In this document: positions 18,863 through 34,675 of the stretch, piece by piece
How the letters are laid out: each line of letters begins with the position of its first letter
How positions within the stretch are numbered: the first letter of the stretch is position 1
DNA from: Cupriavidus sp. IDO
Lineage (GTDB): Bacteria; Pseudomonadota; Gammaproteobacteria; Burkholderiales; Burkholderiaceae
Length of the DNA stretch: 64,000 bases
Assembly (NCBI RefSeq): GCF_000812465.1
Contig: NZ_JWMA01000190.1
Coordinates: 1-64,000, forward strand
Direction: 5' to 3'
Translations under genes and position numbers: made by a program
The notes under the pieces: generated by a model
What the model was told of the DNA's origin: nothing
The model's database searches: none
The model's input: the letters and a program-made list of their open reading frames with translations, nothing else

Positions 18863-19468
18863 TTAGCTGGCTGCCAATGCTCGATCAAGGAAGTCCAGGC
18901 GATCCTGGCCCCAGTACGGCTGGCCGTCATGGACATACCAGGGCGCGCCGAACACGCCGGCCGAAATCGCGTCCTGGGTGTTCTGCGCGTAGGCAGCCTG
19001 CACCGCCTGGGCATCGCTGGCCTTGAGCAGGCTGTTGCCGTCCAGGCCCGCTTCGTCGGCCAGCTGCGCCAGCGTGGCGGCATCGGCGATATTGCGCTGC
19101 TGCGCCCAGACCGCCGCGCCGATGGCACCGGTCAGCTGCATCGCGCGCGCGGTGCCGTGGGCCAGCTGCGTGGCGATGATGAGCTTGCTGGCCGCATCGC
19201 CGGACACCGGGAAGTAGGTCGGGTTCGCATTCAGCGGCAGGCCGAGGTACTCGCTCCAGCGTGCCAGCTCGACCAGGCGGTAAGCCTGCCGCTGCGGCGG
19301 GCGCTGGGCCAGCGGCAGACCGCCGGAGACCGAGAATACCTTGCCCAGGTCGCACGGCTTCAGGTTGACCTGCACGCCGTGCCGCGCCGCAATGGCGGCA
19401 AAGCGCTCATGGCCCAGGTATACGAACGGCGACTGCGGGGTGAGATAGTAGTCGACCTGCTTGCTCAT
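18863..19468 (-). CDS. DsbA/kappa-GST family protein (2-hydroxychromene-2-carboxylate isomerase-like)
   Basis: 201-residue thioredoxin-fold protein of the HCCA isomerase/kappa GST group. It lacks the CxxC pair of true DsbA; the position is taken by PQSPFVYLG, with a serine suited to activating glutathione. GVFGAPWYVHDGQPYWGQDRLDFL is the typical C-terminal cis-Pro and helix region. There is no signal peptide, so it is cytosolic. The family isomerises aromatic ring-cleavage intermediates using glutathione, but no aromatic pathway lies nearby and the substrate is uncertain. Confidence 0.88.
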   Translation of the reverse strand: MSKQVDYYLTPQSPFVYLGHERFAAIAARHGVQVNLKPCDLGKVFSVSGGLPLAQRPPQRQAYRLVELARWSEYLGLPLNANPTYFPVSGDAASKLIIATQLAHGTARAMQLTGAIGAAVWAQQRNIADAATLAQLADEAGLDGNSLLKASDAQAVQAAYAQNTQDAISAGVFGAPWYVHDGQPYWGQDRLDFLDRALAAS

Positions 19469-19506
19469 CTTGATCTCAGTAAGGATTTTCCAGGCGGCGC
19501 CGGATA

Positions 19507-19929
19507 TCAGAAAGGCTTGACCACCACCAGAATCACGACAGCCAGCAGCACCAGCACCGGCAGTTCGTTGAACCAGCGATAGAACTTGTGGGAACGCGCA
19601 TTGCGCCCCGCTTCGAATTTGCGCAGCAGCACGCCGCAGCCGTGGTGGTAACCGATCAGCACCAGCACCAGCGCCAGCTTGGCATGCATCCAGCCCTGCC
19701 CCGCGCCGCGGCCGATGCCGTAGCCGAGGTACAGCCACAGGCCGAACACCAGCGCCGGCACCGCCAGCATCGTCATGAAGCGGTACAGCTTGCGCGCCAT
19801 CAGCAACAGGCGCTGCGTGCTGGCCGGGTCCGTCTCCATCGCCAGGTTGACGAAGATGCGCGGCAGGTAGAACAGGCCGGCGAACCACGAAACGACGAAG
19901 ACGATATGCAGCGCTTTGACCCAGAGCAT
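19507..19929 (-). CDS. hemJ: HemJ/CopD-family membrane protein (protoporphyrinogen oxidase)
   Basis: 140-residue membrane protein with four hydrophobic helices and the HemJ features LHIVFVVSWFAGLFYLPRIFV (His near residue 8), MARKLYRFMT and WMHAKLALVLVLIGYHHGCG. HemJ oxidises protoporphyrinogen IX to protoporphyrin IX in haem synthesis in bacteria without HemG or HemY. The length fits the family. It sits 38 bp before the DsbA-like gene and 46 bp after proA on the same strand. Confidence 0.88.
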   Translation of the reverse strand: MLWVKALHIVFVVSWFAGLFYLPRIFVNLAMETDPASTQRLLLMARKLYRFMTMLAVPALVFGLWLYLGYGIGRGAGQGWMHAKLALVLVLIGYHHGCGVLLRKFEAGRNARSHKFYRWFNELPVLVLLAVVILVVVKPF

Positions 19930-19975
19930 CGAAAGACTTGTGAGAACGATTGTTGTTGTTTTTTGGGGCGGAGCG

Positions 19976-21262
19976 TCAGGTCCGGATCTCGCCGTGGCCG
20001 AACACCACGTATTTGAGCGAGGTCAGCCCTTCCAGCCCGACCGGGCCGCGTGCGTGCAGCTTGTCGTTCGAGATGCCGATCTCCGCGCCCAGTCCGTACT
20101 CGAAGCCATCCGCAAAGCGCGTCGAGGCATTGATCATCACGCTGGCCGAATCGACTTCACGGATAAAGCGCATGCCCGTCGAGTAGTTCTCGGTGATGAT
20201 CGAATCGGTGTGGTGCGAGCCGTATTCGTTGATGTGGGCAACGGCCTCGTCCAGGCCCGCGACGGTGCGGATGGCCAGGATCGGCGCGAGGTATTCCAGG
20301 CGCCAGTCTTCTTCGCTGGCATCGACCAGCCCGCTGAAGCCCGCGGCTTCCAGCGTCGCGCGGGTGGCCGGGCAGACGCGCAGCTCGACGCCCTTCTCCT
20401 GGTAGATGCGGCACAGCGGCGGCAGCGCGGCCGCGGCGATGTCCTTCGACACCAGCAGCGTCTCCATCGTATTGCACGGCGCGTAGCGCTGGGTCTTGGC
20501 GTTGTCGCAGACGCGCACGGCCTTCTCCAGGTCGGCATCGGCGTCGATGTAGACATGGCAGATGCCGTCCAGGTGCTTGATCATCGGCACGCGCCCCTCT
20601 TCGATCAGGCGGGCGATCAGGCTCTTGCCGCCGCGCGGCACGATCACGTCGACGTATTCCGTCATGGTGATCAGGCGGCCGACCGCGGCGCGGTCGGTGG
20701 TTTCGATGACCTGCACGGCCTCGGACGGCAGCCCGGCCGCTGCCAGGCCCTCGGCCACCAGCGCCGCGAGCGCGGTATTCGATTCGATCGCTTCCGAGCC
20801 ACCGCGCAGGATGGTGGCGTTGCCCGATTTCAGGCACAGCGCCGCCGCATCGATGGTCACGTTGGGGCGCGACTCGTAGATGATGCCGATCACGCCCAGC
20901 GGCACGCGCATCTGGCCAACCTGGATGCCGGTCGGCCGGAACTTCATGTTGGAGATCTCGCCGATCGGATCGGCCAGCGCGACGATCTGCTCAAGGCCCG
21001 CGGCCATGGTGTCGATGGCCTTGTCCGACAGCGTCAGGCGGTCGACGAAGGCGGCGTCCTGGCCGTTGGCGCGGGCACGCTCGACGTCGCGCGCATTGAT
21101 CGCCTTCAGCTTGCCGGCATCGCGGCGGATGGCGGCGGCAATGGTCAGCAGCGCACGGTTCTTGTCGGCCGTGGAGGCACGCGCCATCGCGCGCGAAGCT
21201 GCGCGGGCCTGGCGGCCGACGCGGTCCATGTATTGGTTGAGGTCGAGCTCGTTCATGTTCAT
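19976..21262 (-). CDS. proA: Glutamate-5-semialdehyde (gamma-glutamyl phosphate) reductase
   Basis: 428-residue NADPH-dependent reductase, the second step of proline synthesis. It has the aldehyde-dehydrogenase fold; the catalytic cysteine lies in [11 protein letters not shown] (about 262), and [33 protein letters not shown] is the cofactor region of the family. I chose the ATG at 21262; another lies two codons on. The ORF runs upstream into holA but without similarity. proB is not in the window. Confidence 0.95.
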   Translation of the reverse strand: MNMNELDLNQYMDRVGRQARAASRAMARASTADKNRALLTIAAAIRRDAGKLKAINARDVERARANGQDAAFVDRLTLSDKAIDTMAAGLEQIVALADPIGEISNMKFRPTGIQVGQMRVPLGVIGIIYESRPNVTIDAAALCLKSGNATILRGGSEAIESNTALAALVAEGLAAAGLPSEAVQVIETTDRAAVGRLITMTEYVDVIVPRGGKSLIARLIEEGRVPMIKHLDGICHVYIDADADLEKAVRVCDNAKTQRYAPCNTMETLLVSKDIAAAALPPLCRIYQEKGVELRVCPATRATLEAAGFSGLVDASEEDWRLEYLAPILAIRTVAGLDEAVAHINEYGSHHTDSIITENYSTGMRFIREVDSASVMINASTRFADGFEYGLGAEIGISNDKLHARGPVGLEGLTSLKYVVFGHGEIRT

Positions 21263-21338
21263 GGCCAGGAAAATCCTGCCTTCGATGCGTGTGTTGTAGC
21301 GTTGCGGGGCGGGCCCGCCGGCGCAGGCGATGCGCGCG

Positions 21339-22397
21339 CTAGCGCGCAATCGTCAGGGCAAGCTGCTGCAGGCCATCCCACGGCTCCGCCGGCAGCGGAC
21401 TGCTGCCGGGCGGCGGCAGGTCCGACAGGCCTTTCACCTGGCGGTCCAGCCTGGCCGCCATGGCCAGCGCCGCCTCCAACTGCGCCTGCGAAAGCCGCTG
21501 CGCGGCCTGCGGCACGAGGCGTTCGCGCGGGCCCCAGACCCGCAGTTCGCGCATCAGCACGCCCGCGGGCTTGCCAGCCGCCAGGCCTTGCCGGACCTTG
21601 GATAATACGCGAATTTCCTCGGTCAGCGCCCACAGCACCAGCACGGTGGCCTCGCCCTCGCCGCGCAGCCCCTCGAGCATGCGCACCAGCCGCGGCACGT
21701 CGCCGCCGAGCATGGCTTCGGACAGCTTGAATACGTCGTAGCGGGCCACGTTCAGCACTGCATCGTGGACCTGGTCGAAGCTCAGCTCGCCCGGCGGGTA
21801 CAGCAGCCCGAGCTTCTGGATTTCCTGGTGGGCCGCGAGCAGGTTGCCTTCCACCTTGTCGGCAATGAACTGCAGTGCACGCCGCCCCGCCTCGCCGCCC
21901 TCGACGCGCTGCTGCTGCAGGGCCAGCCGCTCGCCGACCCAGGCCGGCAGGCGCGAGCGGTCCACGGTGTCGACCTTGATCGACACGCCGGCGCTTTCCA
22001 GCGCCTGGAACCATGCGGACTTGGAAGTGGCGAAATCAAGACGCGGCAGCGTGACCAGCATCACGACGTCCGGCGACGGCTGGGCGGCCACGGCGCGCAA
22101 GGCTTCGCCGCCGTCCTTGCCGGGCTTGCCCGACGGAATGCGCAGTTCGACGATCTTGCGGTCGCCGAACAGCGACATCGATTGCTGGGCTTCGACCAGC
22201 TGGCCCCAGTGGAATCCGCGTTCGGCCACCAGCACGTCGCGCTCGGTGAAGCCGGCTTCGCGCGCCGTCTGGCGCAGGCGGTCGACCGCCTCCAGCACGA
22301 GCAGGTGCTCGTCGCCATGCACCACGTAAAGCGGCGCCAGGCCCTTGGCCTTGGCCTGCCGCAGGTGCGCTTCCAGTCCGTCGAGCTTGAGTTGCAT
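21339..22397 (-). CDS. holA: DNA polymerase III subunit delta
   Basis: 352-residue clamp-loader subunit, which opens the beta clamp. The start [39 protein letters not shown] is a family hallmark, including the FxxGDE-type Walker-like region without a functional ATPase. The position directly after lptE is the standard lptE-holA order in proteobacteria (leuS-lptE-holA-proA). Confidence 0.93.
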   Translation of the reverse strand: MQLKLDGLEAHLRQAKAKGLAPLYVVHGDEHLLVLEAVDRLRQTAREAGFTERDVLVAERGFHWGQLVEAQQSMSLFGDRKIVELRIPSGKPGKDGGEALRAVAAQPSPDVVMLVTLPRLDFATSKSAWFQALESAGVSIKVDTVDRSRLPAWVGERLALQQQRVEGGEAGRRALQFIADKVEGNLLAAHQEIQKLGLLYPPGELSFDQVHDAVLNVARYDVFKLSEAMLGGDVPRLVRMLEGLRGEGEATVLVLWALTEEIRVLSKVRQGLAAGKPAGVLMRELRVWGPRERLVPQAAQRLSQAQLEAALAMAARLDRQVKGLSDLPPPGSSPLPAEPWDGLQQLALTIAR

Positions 22398-22420
22398 CCC
22401 GGTGCCTGTCGGCCGCTTGC

Positions 22421-22936
22421 TCAGATGGCCTTGACCGAAGCCAGCCGGCGCATCAGCTGCTGCACGATGTCGCGCTGCATGTCGCGGTAGAGTTGCTGCT
22501 CTTCGTAGTCTTTGGCCAGCGTGTTGGCTTCGTTGTAGGTGAGGTCGCGCGTCAGGACCAGCAGCGACGGCGGGATCAGCTCTTTGCCGGTGGCGTCGCG
22601 CAGACGGAAGCTGAAGCGCTGCGTCAGGCGGTATTCACGCACCACACCCTCGGTGGTGATCGACAGGATGGTCTTGGTGCGGGTGTCCTGCAGCACGTCA
22701 AGCAGCGCGTCTGCCTCTTTCTGGTCGGAGACGATCTGCGTGTCGGAGCCGCCGCGGATGGCGCGGCGCAGGTCCGAACCCATCAGCGTGTTGGGCGGAA
22801 TCCCGATATAGAGCCGCTTGAACGCGAAATCCGAATTGCCGCGCATGTGGAAGCCGCAGCCGGCCAGCAGGCCCATTGCCGGCACTGCCAGCATGGCCGC
22901 GAGTACCTTGCGGCGACCCATGTTCAGTCGGTTCAT
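22421..22936 (-). CDS. lptE: LPS-assembly lipoprotein LptE
   Basis: 171-residue outer-membrane lipoprotein that plugs the LptD barrel and helps insert LPS. The signal peptide ends in the lipobox LLAGC with C27, followed by GFHMRGNSDFAFKRLYIG, typical of LptE. It lies between leuS and holA as in most proteobacteria, with 23 bp to holA. The ATG at 22936 gives a normal lipoprotein signal (MNRLNMGRRK then hydrophobic). Confidence 0.93.
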   Translation of the reverse strand: MNRLNMGRRKVLAAMLAVPAMGLLAGCGFHMRGNSDFAFKRLYIGIPPNTLMGSDLRRAIRGGSDTQIVSDQKEADALLDVLQDTRTKTILSITTEGVVREYRLTQRFSFRLRDATGKELIPPSLLVLTRDLTYNEANTLAKDYEEQQLYRDMQRDIVQQLMRRLASVKAI

Positions 22937-22983
22937 TCTTGGCGATTCCTCAGTCTCAGGTTCCGGGTTCCGGGCCTTGCTGC

Positions 22984-27361
<4,378 letters not shown>

Positions 27362-27549
27362 GTATCTCGCTTCTGGAAGGGAGAGAAAAGTGCCGATTAC
27401 GGCGGGTGCGCCTTGCGGCGACCACCGTGGCCACGATGGCATCCGGCGGGCAACGCCGCAGGCGCTCGCCATGGCACCATGGGCGACTTTTGTCGCCAAA
27501 ACCCTTATGATTCAACTATCGAGACATTGTACTCTAGGGAGTCACGCCC

Positions 27550-27981
27550 ATGCCGAGTCCGGCGGACCTCAAGAACATCGGCCTGAAGGCGACCGTGCCC
27601 AGGCTGAAGATTCTTGAAATTTTTCAGACCAGCGAGCAGAGGCACCTGAGCGCGGAAGACGTCTACCGAATCCTGCTGAACGAGCATATGGATATCGGCC
27701 TGGCGACCGTATACCGGGTGCTGACGCAGTTCGAACAGGCTGGCCTGCTGTCGCGCAACAACTTCGAATCCGGCAAAGCCATTTTCGAACTCAACGAAGG
27801 CAAGCACCACGACCATCTGGTTTGCCTCGACTGCGGCCGCGTCGAGGAATTCTACGATTCCGATATCGAGCACCGCCAGCAAAGCATTGCGCGCGAGCGC
27901 GGTTTTGCCCTGCAGGAACATGCGTTGTCGCTGTACGGCAATTGCACCAAGAACGACTGTCCCTACAGACCCAAACGATAA
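27550..27981 (+). CDS. fur: Ferric uptake regulator Fur
   Basis: 143-residue iron-responsive repressor. The winged-helix domain (1-82) includes [14 protein letters not shown] and the recognition helix in [18 protein letters not shown]. The dimerisation domain shows the metal ligands of [16 protein letters not shown] (His cluster plus CxxC) and a C-terminal CTKNDC pair. Fe2+-loaded Fur blocks iron-uptake promoters. The gene is divergent from bamE and followed by a strong bidirectional terminator. Confidence 0.97.
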   Translation: MPSPADLKNIGLKATVPRLKILEIFQTSEQRHLSAEDVYRILLNEHMDIGLATVYRVLTQFEQAGLLSRNNFESGKAIFELNEGKHHDHLVCLDCGRVEEFYDSDIEHRQQSIARERGFALQEHALSLYGNCTKNDCPYRPKR

Positions 27982-28015
27982 GCCAGGCGGGTCCGCTCAT
28001 GCGGACACCGCGGCA

Positions 28016-28047
28016 AACAAAAAACCGGCGCCTGGCGCCGGTTTTTT
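28016..28047. terminator. Bidirectional terminator between fur and phcA
   Basis: A CCGGCG/CGCCGG stem (28025-28030 and 28036-28041, loop CCTGG) with an A run on the left and a T run on the right, well placed for both convergent genes. Confidence 0.9.
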
Positions 28048-28079
28048 GTTGCTGCTTGTGGAAAGCCCGGAAAGCCCGC

Positions 28080-29069
28080 TCAGGGTTCCTGCAGATCCTG
28101 CTCAGCCACCACGCGCAGCGTGCGCGGCACCGCCGGCATGCCGACGAACTCGCCCACGACCTGGCGGAACAGCCCGCGTGCCCACACCAGCATCGGGTGC
28201 GTGTTACGGCTGCGGTGCCAGAACATGTTGAGGCCCAGCGTCGTGTTCAGCTCGGCCGGCAGCGGGAACGCCTTCAGGCCGTAGGTTTCGCACGCCATGT
28301 CCTTGGTCAGCGCGTTGACGGTGAAGATCATGTCGGTCTGCGCCGCAAGTTCGGCCTGGGCACGCCACGAATGCACCGTCAGCGTCGCATTGCGCTTCAG
28401 GCCGCGCTGCTGCAGCGCGTAGTCGAGCGGAATCAGCGAAGGCGCCGGACGGCCGGAGCCGCCGGAATGCGCCATGAAGATATGGCCGCAGTCGAGATAT
28501 TGCTCGAGCGAGCAATGGCCCTTGAGCAGCGGATGGTTCTTGCGCGCGCAAACCCACAGGCTCAGCGACGTGACCATCTCCTCGACGATTTCCGGATGGC
28601 GGGTCGGGAACGGCGAAAACGCAAGGTCCAGCTCGTTGGCACGCATCGATGCCACGTCGGACTCCCACGAATGGGATTCAACCAGCTTGATATGCAGTTC
28701 CGGCGCCAGCTGCTTGATGCGCAGGATAAAACGGTTGAAGACCGTATCGCCCAGCTCCGCCGCGAAGCCGATGTTGAGCGTGCCCGTGGCAATGGCCGGA
28801 TCGAAGTTGTCGGCATCGCCCTCGTTGATCGACGACCAGAGGTCCAGCATGTCGCGGATCTTGGGGCCGAGTTCGAGTGCACGCGGGGTCGGCGTCAGGC
28901 CGTGTGGCACCCGGATGAAAAGCGGATCGTCGAAGATTTCACGCAGCCGGCCCAGCGAATGCGACACAGCGGGGGCCGTCATGTGCATTTTCTCCGCGAC
29001 ATAGGTCGCGTTCCGCTTGCTCAGCAGTTCGGTGAAGATCACAAGAAGCTTGGTGTCTACATTCACCAT
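28080..29069 (-). CDS. phcA: PhcA LysR-type global regulator
   Basis: 329-residue LysR-type regulator. The N-terminus MVNVDTKLLVIFTELLSKRN, with helix-turn-helix KMHMTAPAVSHSLGRLREIF, and the effector region with SPFPTRHPEIVEEMVTS and WHRSRNTHPMLVWARGLF match the PhcA family as I know it from Ralstonia solanacearum. There PhcA switches hundreds of genes (virulence, motility, exopolysaccharide) at high cell density. It stands alone, convergent with fur and 25 kb from phcBSRQ. ATG at 29069 has AGGG upstream. TATGAT at 29101-29096 is a candidate -10. Confidence 0.93.
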   Translation of the reverse strand: MVNVDTKLLVIFTELLSKRNATYVAEKMHMTAPAVSHSLGRLREIFDDPLFIRVPHGLTPTPRALELGPKIRDMLDLWSSINEGDADNFDPAIATGTLNIGFAAELGDTVFNRFILRIKQLAPELHIKLVESHSWESDVASMRANELDLAFSPFPTRHPEIVEEMVTSLSLWVCARKNHPLLKGHCSLEQYLDCGHIFMAHSGGSGRPAPSLIPLDYALQQRGLKRNATLTVHSWRAQAELAAQTDMIFTVNALTKDMACETYGLKAFPLPAELNTTLGLNMFWHRSRNTHPMLVWARGLFRQVVGEFVGMPAVPRTLRVVAEQDLQEP

Positions 29070-29339
29070 GATCAGGCCCTGGTCAGATTATTCACATCAT
29101 AGATGGCCCCACCACTTGCACTGGCTGCACATCAGATTTCAACGGCTTCTTAGTAGTGTAAGAGGAAAAAACTGCCTCGGAAAGCAGATTCGACATTTCT
29201 CGCATACTGGCGCTAGGAAGATTCGGGCAAAAAAAGCCAAATTTGCCGCCAATCCATGCAGATAGTTGACATTTCCGGAACCAGCTGCTTCGGCGCCTGA
29301 GGGCGTATAGTCCGATTGTCCCGTCCCGCAATCGTGATC

Positions 29340-29948
29340 ATGCCTGCACACCGACGCCCCGTCGACCTGTCCAAAGCCTACCGCCTGCTCAACCATGGCC
29401 CGACCGTCCTGGTCAGTGCCGCGTCCGGCGGCAGGCGCAACATCATGGCGGCCGCCTGGGCCATGCCGCTCGATTTCTCGCCGCCCAAGGTAGCCGTGGT
29501 CCTGGACAAGAGCACATGGACCCGCCGGCTGCTTGAGGAAAGCGGGGAGTTTGTCCTGCAAGTCCCCACGGTCAGCCAGGTCGACCTGACCGAGGCCCTT
29601 GGCTCCAGTTCCGGCCTGGTGCTCTCCGAGCAGTCTGGCACCGACAAGTTCGACACCTTCGGCCTGCAGACCTTTGCCGGCACCAAGGTCGCCGCCCCGC
29701 TGCTGGAAGGTTGCGCCGCGTGGCTGGAATGCCGGCTGCTGCCGGAGCCGGCCACCCAGCAGACCTATGACCTGTTCCTGGGCGAGGTCATCGCCGCGCT
29801 TGCGGACTCGCGCGTGTTCAGCAACGGACGCTGGCATTTCGAGGGCCACGACGCCCTGCGGACCATCCACCACGTGGCCGGCGGCCACTTCCTGGTCGAC
29901 GGCGCCGCCGTGGACGCGCGCCCGCTGCAGCCTCGCGGCACCGCCTGA
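29340..29948 (+). CDS. Flavin reductase-like domain protein
   Basis: 202-residue FMN-binding split-barrel protein of the flavin reductase/DIM6 group. Features are NHGPTVLVSAASGGRRNIMAAAW (phosphate and isoalloxazine contacts), WTRRLLEESGEFVLQVP, FGLQTFAGTKVAAPLL and the C-terminal RTIHHVAGGHFLVDG. Such proteins bind FMN and often serve a two-component monooxygenase, but no partner is next to it. ATG at 29340; the ORF could also start at TTG 29316. Confidence 0.85.
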   Translation: MPAHRRPVDLSKAYRLLNHGPTVLVSAASGGRRNIMAAAWAMPLDFSPPKVAVVLDKSTWTRRLLEESGEFVLQVPTVSQVDLTEALGSSSGLVLSEQSGTDKFDTFGLQTFAGTKVAAPLLEGCAAWLECRLLPEPATQQTYDLFLGEVIAALADSRVFSNGRWHFEGHDALRTIHHVAGGHFLVDGAAVDARPLQPRGTA

Positions 29949-29963
29949 CAATCCGCGCCGGCA

Positions 29964-29995
29964 TAAAAAAACGCGCCCGAAGGCGCGTTTCTCTT
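29964..29995. terminator. Bidirectional terminator between flavin reductase-like gene and gap
   Basis: An AACGCGCC/GGCGCGTT stem (29970-29977 and 29982-29989, loop CGAA) flanked by seven A on the left and a T-rich stretch on the right. Confidence 0.88.
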
Positions 29996-30013
29996 TCCGC
30001 AGAAGGTGCCGGA

Positions 30014-31096
<1,083 letters not shown>

Positions 31097-33130
31097 TTAG
31101 ATAAGGGTGTCTTTTACCGTTCGGACGACGTTTTCCACGGTGAAGCCGAAGTGCTTGAACAGCACGCCGGCCGGGGCCGATTCACCGAAGGTGTCGATAC
31201 CCACCACCGCCTGGACCTGGTACTTCCACCAGAAGTCCGTCACGCCCGCCTCGACCGCCACGCGCGGCACGCCGGCCGGCAGCACGCTGGCCTTGTACGC
31301 GGTGTCCTGCTTGTCGAACACGGTGGTGGCCGGCACCGACACCACGCGCACGTGCACGCCTTCCGTAGCCAGCGCGTCGGCTGCGCCGACGGCCAGGCCC
31401 ACTTCCGAGCCGGTAGCGAGGATCACGGCGTCCGGACGGCCGGTCTTCGGGTTCACGCTGTCGCGCAGCACGTAGCCGCCACGCCCGATATTGGCGCGGG
31501 TGGCGTCGTCGCGGCGCTGGAACGGCAGGTTCTGGCGGCTGAAGATCAGGCAGCTCGGGCCGTTCTCGCGGCGGATCGCCTCGGCCCAGGCCACGGCGGT
31601 CTCGGTGGTGTCGGCGGTACGCCAGACGTCCATGTTCGGGATCAGGCGCAGGCTGGCGACGTGTTCGATCGACTGGTGGGTCGGGCCGTCTTCGCCCAGG
31701 CCGATGGAGTCATGGGTGAACACGAACAGCGTGCGGATCTTCATCAGCGCCGCCATGCGCAGCGCGTTGCGGCTGTAGTCCGAGAACGTCAGGAACGTGG
31801 CGCCGTAGGGAATGTAGCCGCCATGCAGCGTGATGCCGTTCATGACCGCGCTCATGCCGAACTCGCGCACGCCGTAGTTGATGTGGTTGCCCCAGGCATC
31901 CACACGAACAGCCTGGCTGCCCGACCAGTTGGTCAGGTTCGAGCCGGTCAGGTCGGCCGAGCCGCCCAGGAACTCGGGCAGCACCGGGCCGAAGGCTTCG
32001 ATGGTGTTCTGGCTGGCCTTGCGGGTGGCGATGGTCTCGGCCTTTTCTTCGCACTTGGCAATGAAGGCGTCCACGGCGGCGTCGAACGAGCCCGGCAGGT
32101 CGCCGCGCATGCGGCGCTGGAATTCGCCGGCTTCATACGGGTGGCGCTCGGCGTAGGCGTCGAACAGCGCGCTCCAGGCACGCTCCAGCGCCTGGCCGTT
32201 AGCCCTGGCGTCCCAGGCGTCGTAGACCTCGGCCGGCACCTCGAACGGCGCGTGGGCCCAGCCCAGCGCCTCGCGCGTGGCCAGCACTTCGGCCCCGCCC
32301 AGCGGGGCGCCGTGCACGTCGTGGCCGCCTTCCTTGTTGGGCGCGCCCTTGCCGATCTTGGTGCGGCAGCAGATCAGGGTCGGCTTGTCGCTGGCCTTGG
32401 CCTGCGAGATGGCGAGGTCTACGGCGGTCACGTCGTGGCCGTCGATGTCGCGGATCACGTTCCAGCCGTAGGCTTCGAAGCGCTTCGGGGTGTCGTCGTT
32501 GAACCAGTGCACCACGTCGCCATCGATCGAGATGCCGTTGTCATCCCAGAACGCGATCAGCTTGTTCAGCTTGAGCGTGCCGGCCAGCGAGCAGGCCTCG
32601 TGGCTGATGCCTTCCATCAGGCAGCCGTCACCGAGGAAGACATAGGTGTGGTGATTGACGATGTCGAAGCCCGGGCGGTTGAACTCTTCGCCGAGCAGGC
32701 TTTCGGCCAGCGCCATGCCGACCGCATTGGTGATGCCCTGGCCGAGCGGGCCGGTGGTCGTCTCGACGCCCGGGGTGATGCCGTATTCCGGGTGCCCGGC
32801 CGTCTTGCTGTGCAACTGGCGGAAGTTCTTCAGCTCGCCGACCGGCAGGTCGTAGCCGGTCAGGTGCAGCAGCGCGTAGATCAGCATCGAGCCGTGGCCA
32901 TTCGACAGCACGAAGCGGTCGCGGTCCGCCCACGTCGGGTTGGCCGGGTTGTGCTTCAGATGCCGGCCCCACAGGGCCACGGCGATATCCGCCATCCCCA
33001 TCGGCGCACCGGGGTGGCCAGAGTTGGCTTGCTGGACGGCGTCCATGGCAAGCACACGGATGGCATCGGCCATCAGCTTGGCCGGCTGGGAAGCAAAGGG
33101 ACTTGTGGCGGGATGAGCAAGGGCGGACAT
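31097..33130 (-). CDS. tkt: Transketolase
   Basis: 677-residue thiamine-diphosphate enzyme that moves two-carbon units between sugar phosphates. Key parts are [33 protein letters not shown], the ThDP-binding [18 protein letters not shown] with downstream N, and the pyrimidine-domain [23 protein letters not shown] at 33130 starts 20 residues before the conserved core. It is upstream of gap and probably co-transcribed. Confidence 0.97.
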   Translation of the reverse strand: MSALAHPATSPFASQPAKLMADAIRVLAMDAVQQANSGHPGAPMGMADIAVALWGRHLKHNPANPTWADRDRFVLSNGHGSMLIYALLHLTGYDLPVGELKNFRQLHSKTAGHPEYGITPGVETTTGPLGQGITNAVGMALAESLLGEEFNRPGFDIVNHHTYVFLGDGCLMEGISHEACSLAGTLKLNKLIAFWDDNGISIDGDVVHWFNDDTPKRFEAYGWNVIRDIDGHDVTAVDLAISQAKASDKPTLICCRTKIGKGAPNKEGGHDVHGAPLGGAEVLATREALGWAHAPFEVPAEVYDAWDARANGQALERAWSALFDAYAERHPYEAGEFQRRMRGDLPGSFDAAVDAFIAKCEEKAETIATRKASQNTIEAFGPVLPEFLGGSADLTGSNLTNWSGSQAVRVDAWGNHINYGVREFGMSAVMNGITLHGGYIPYGATFLTFSDYSRNALRMAALMKIRTLFVFTHDSIGLGEDGPTHQSIEHVASLRLIPNMDVWRTADTTETAVAWAEAIRRENGPSCLIFSRQNLPFQRRDDATRANIGRGGYVLRDSVNPKTGRPDAVILATGSEVGLAVGAADALATEGVHVRVVSVPATTVFDKQDTAYKASVLPAGVPRVAVEAGVTDFWWKYQVQAVVGIDTFGESAPAGVLFKHFGFTVENVVRTVKDTLI

Positions 33131-33429
33131 GCGGCGGATTCGGGCGTGAGCCTGACGGCGGGAAAACCGCAATTTTAGCAGAAGCATCGGGTATTTCCGG
33201 ACGTTGCGGCCCCCCTCCGCCAGGGCGCGGCCGGGCGCCCGTCAGGAGCCGTGCCGGCCCTGCCCCGACGGTGGCAACCTGAACATCACATTTATTGCTG
33301 CCGCGTCACCCGTAAACCCTCTTCGACAGCGCCGGCGGTCCCGCGTAAGATTCACATTCGCACCGCGCGCCCGCCTGGCATCGATGCCGGCATTCGCCGC
33401 GCGAGGTTTCCCGTTTCCTGGAGACGATC

Positions 33430-33861
33430 ATGACGAGACCGGCCAACACCCCCTGGCTCACCCCCTACCTGACCGTCAGCAACGGCCGCGCCGCGCTCGA
33501 GTTCTACAACCGCGCCTTCGGCTTTGCCGCCGGCAACGTCGTCGATGAAAACGGCGTGCCCACCCATGCGGAGATGCATTACAAGGGCGAACTGGTGGTG
33601 ATGTTCGCGCCCGAGGGCGCGTGGGGCAGCACGGCGCGCACGCCGCGCTCGCTCGGCGTCGAATGTCCGCAGACCTTTTATGTCTATTGCGACGATGTCG
33701 ACGCCATGCATGCGCAGGCCGTCGCCGCCGGCGCGGTCAGCCTGATGGCGCCCGCTGACCAGTTCTGGGGCGACCGCTACTGCATGGTGGAAGATCCCGA
33801 CGGCTACCGCTGGGGTTTTGGCAAGCCCATCGCCGGCAACGAGCAAGGCAAGGCGAGCTGA
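33430..33861 (+). CDS. VOC-superfamily (glyoxalase/PhnB-like) protein
   Basis: 143-residue protein of the vicinal oxygen chelate fold. It has the paired beta-alpha-beta pattern: TPYLTVSNGRAALEFYNRAFG at the N-terminus and FYVYCDDVDAMHAQAVAAGA with DRYCMVEDPDGYRWGF at the C-terminus, as in PhnB/YdeN-like members. Family members bind a divalent metal and act as dioxygenases, isomerases or resistance proteins; the substrate is unknown. The stop overlaps the rsmE start (TGATG), so the two are translationally coupled. Confidence 0.85.
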   Translation: MTRPANTPWLTPYLTVSNGRAALEFYNRAFGFAAGNVVDENGVPTHAEMHYKGELVVMFAPEGAWGSTARTPRSLGVECPQTFYVYCDDVDAMHAQAVAAGAVSLMAPADQFWGDRYCMVEDPDGYRWGFGKPIAGNEQGKAS

Positions 33862-34622
33862 TGCCACCGCGTTTTTTTGTTGGCACGGCAGACGCACGAC
33901 TGGCTGCCGACACCGATTACGAACTCCCTGAAGCAGTAGTCCGGCATGCGCAGGTCCTGCGACTGGTGCCGGGCGACGCCATCACGCTCTTCGACGGTCG
34001 TGGCGGCAGCCATGCGGCCACACTGGTCGACCTCGGCAAGCGGCACGCCGTGGCACGCATCGGCGCGCATGACGCCACCGAGGCCGAACTGCCGTTCCGC
34101 GTCACACTGGCGCAGGGGCTGGCCGGCGGCGACAAGATGGACTGGCTGATCGAAAAGGCCGTCGAGCTGGGCGTGACTGCGATTCAGCCGCTGCACGCCA
34201 GCCGCTCGGTTGTCAGGCTGACGGGTGACCGTGCGCTCAAGCGGCAGGCACACTGGCAGGCGCTGGTCGAGGCGGCCTGCGAACAATGCGGACGCAATCG
34301 CTTGCCCGAGGTGGCGCCGGTCGCTAACTTGGAGTCATGGCTCGGGCGTTCGGGCAATAGCAGCGAAAGCGGCGAACGCCTGCTGCTGTCGCCGCGCGCC
34401 ACGCATTCCCTGCCGGCGCTTGCGGCCAGCCGCCGTGCCGAATGGCTCGCAGGCGGCGTCACGCTGCTGATCGGGCCGGAGGGTGGGCTTTCGCCAGACG
34501 AGGAATCGGACGCGTTGAAGGCCGGCTTCACCGCAGTGTCACTCGGCCCGCGCATTCTGCGGACCGAAACCGCCGGGCTGGCATGCCTGGCGACATTGAA
34601 CGCCATCCTTGGCGGATTCTGA
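33861..34622 (+). CDS. rsmE: 16S rRNA (uracil1498-N3)-methyltransferase
   Basis: 253-residue SPOUT methyltransferase. The N-terminal PUA-like domain is PPRFFV...LPEAVVRHAQVLRL; the C-terminal trefoil-knot domain carries LLIGPEGGLSPDEE and LGPRILRTETA, the SAM-binding loops, and MDWLIEKAVELGVTAIQPL. It methylates U1498 in the decoding centre of the small ribosomal subunit. The start overlaps the VOC gene by one base. Confidence 0.95.
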   Translation: MPPRFFVGTADARLAADTDYELPEAVVRHAQVLRLVPGDAITLFDGRGGSHAATLVDLGKRHAVARIGAHDATEAELPFRVTLAQGLAGGDKMDWLIEKAVELGVTAIQPLHASRSVVRLTGDRALKRQAHWQALVEAACEQCGRNRLPEVAPVANLESWLGRSGNSSESGERLLLSPRATHSLPALAASRRAEWLAGGVTLLIGPEGGLSPDEESDALKAGFTAVSLGPRILRTETAGLACLATLNAILGGF

Positions 34623-34675
34623 TGGCAGCCGGGCAATATCCGGCCCGCTGCCATCTTCATGGACAGGAGTCGATC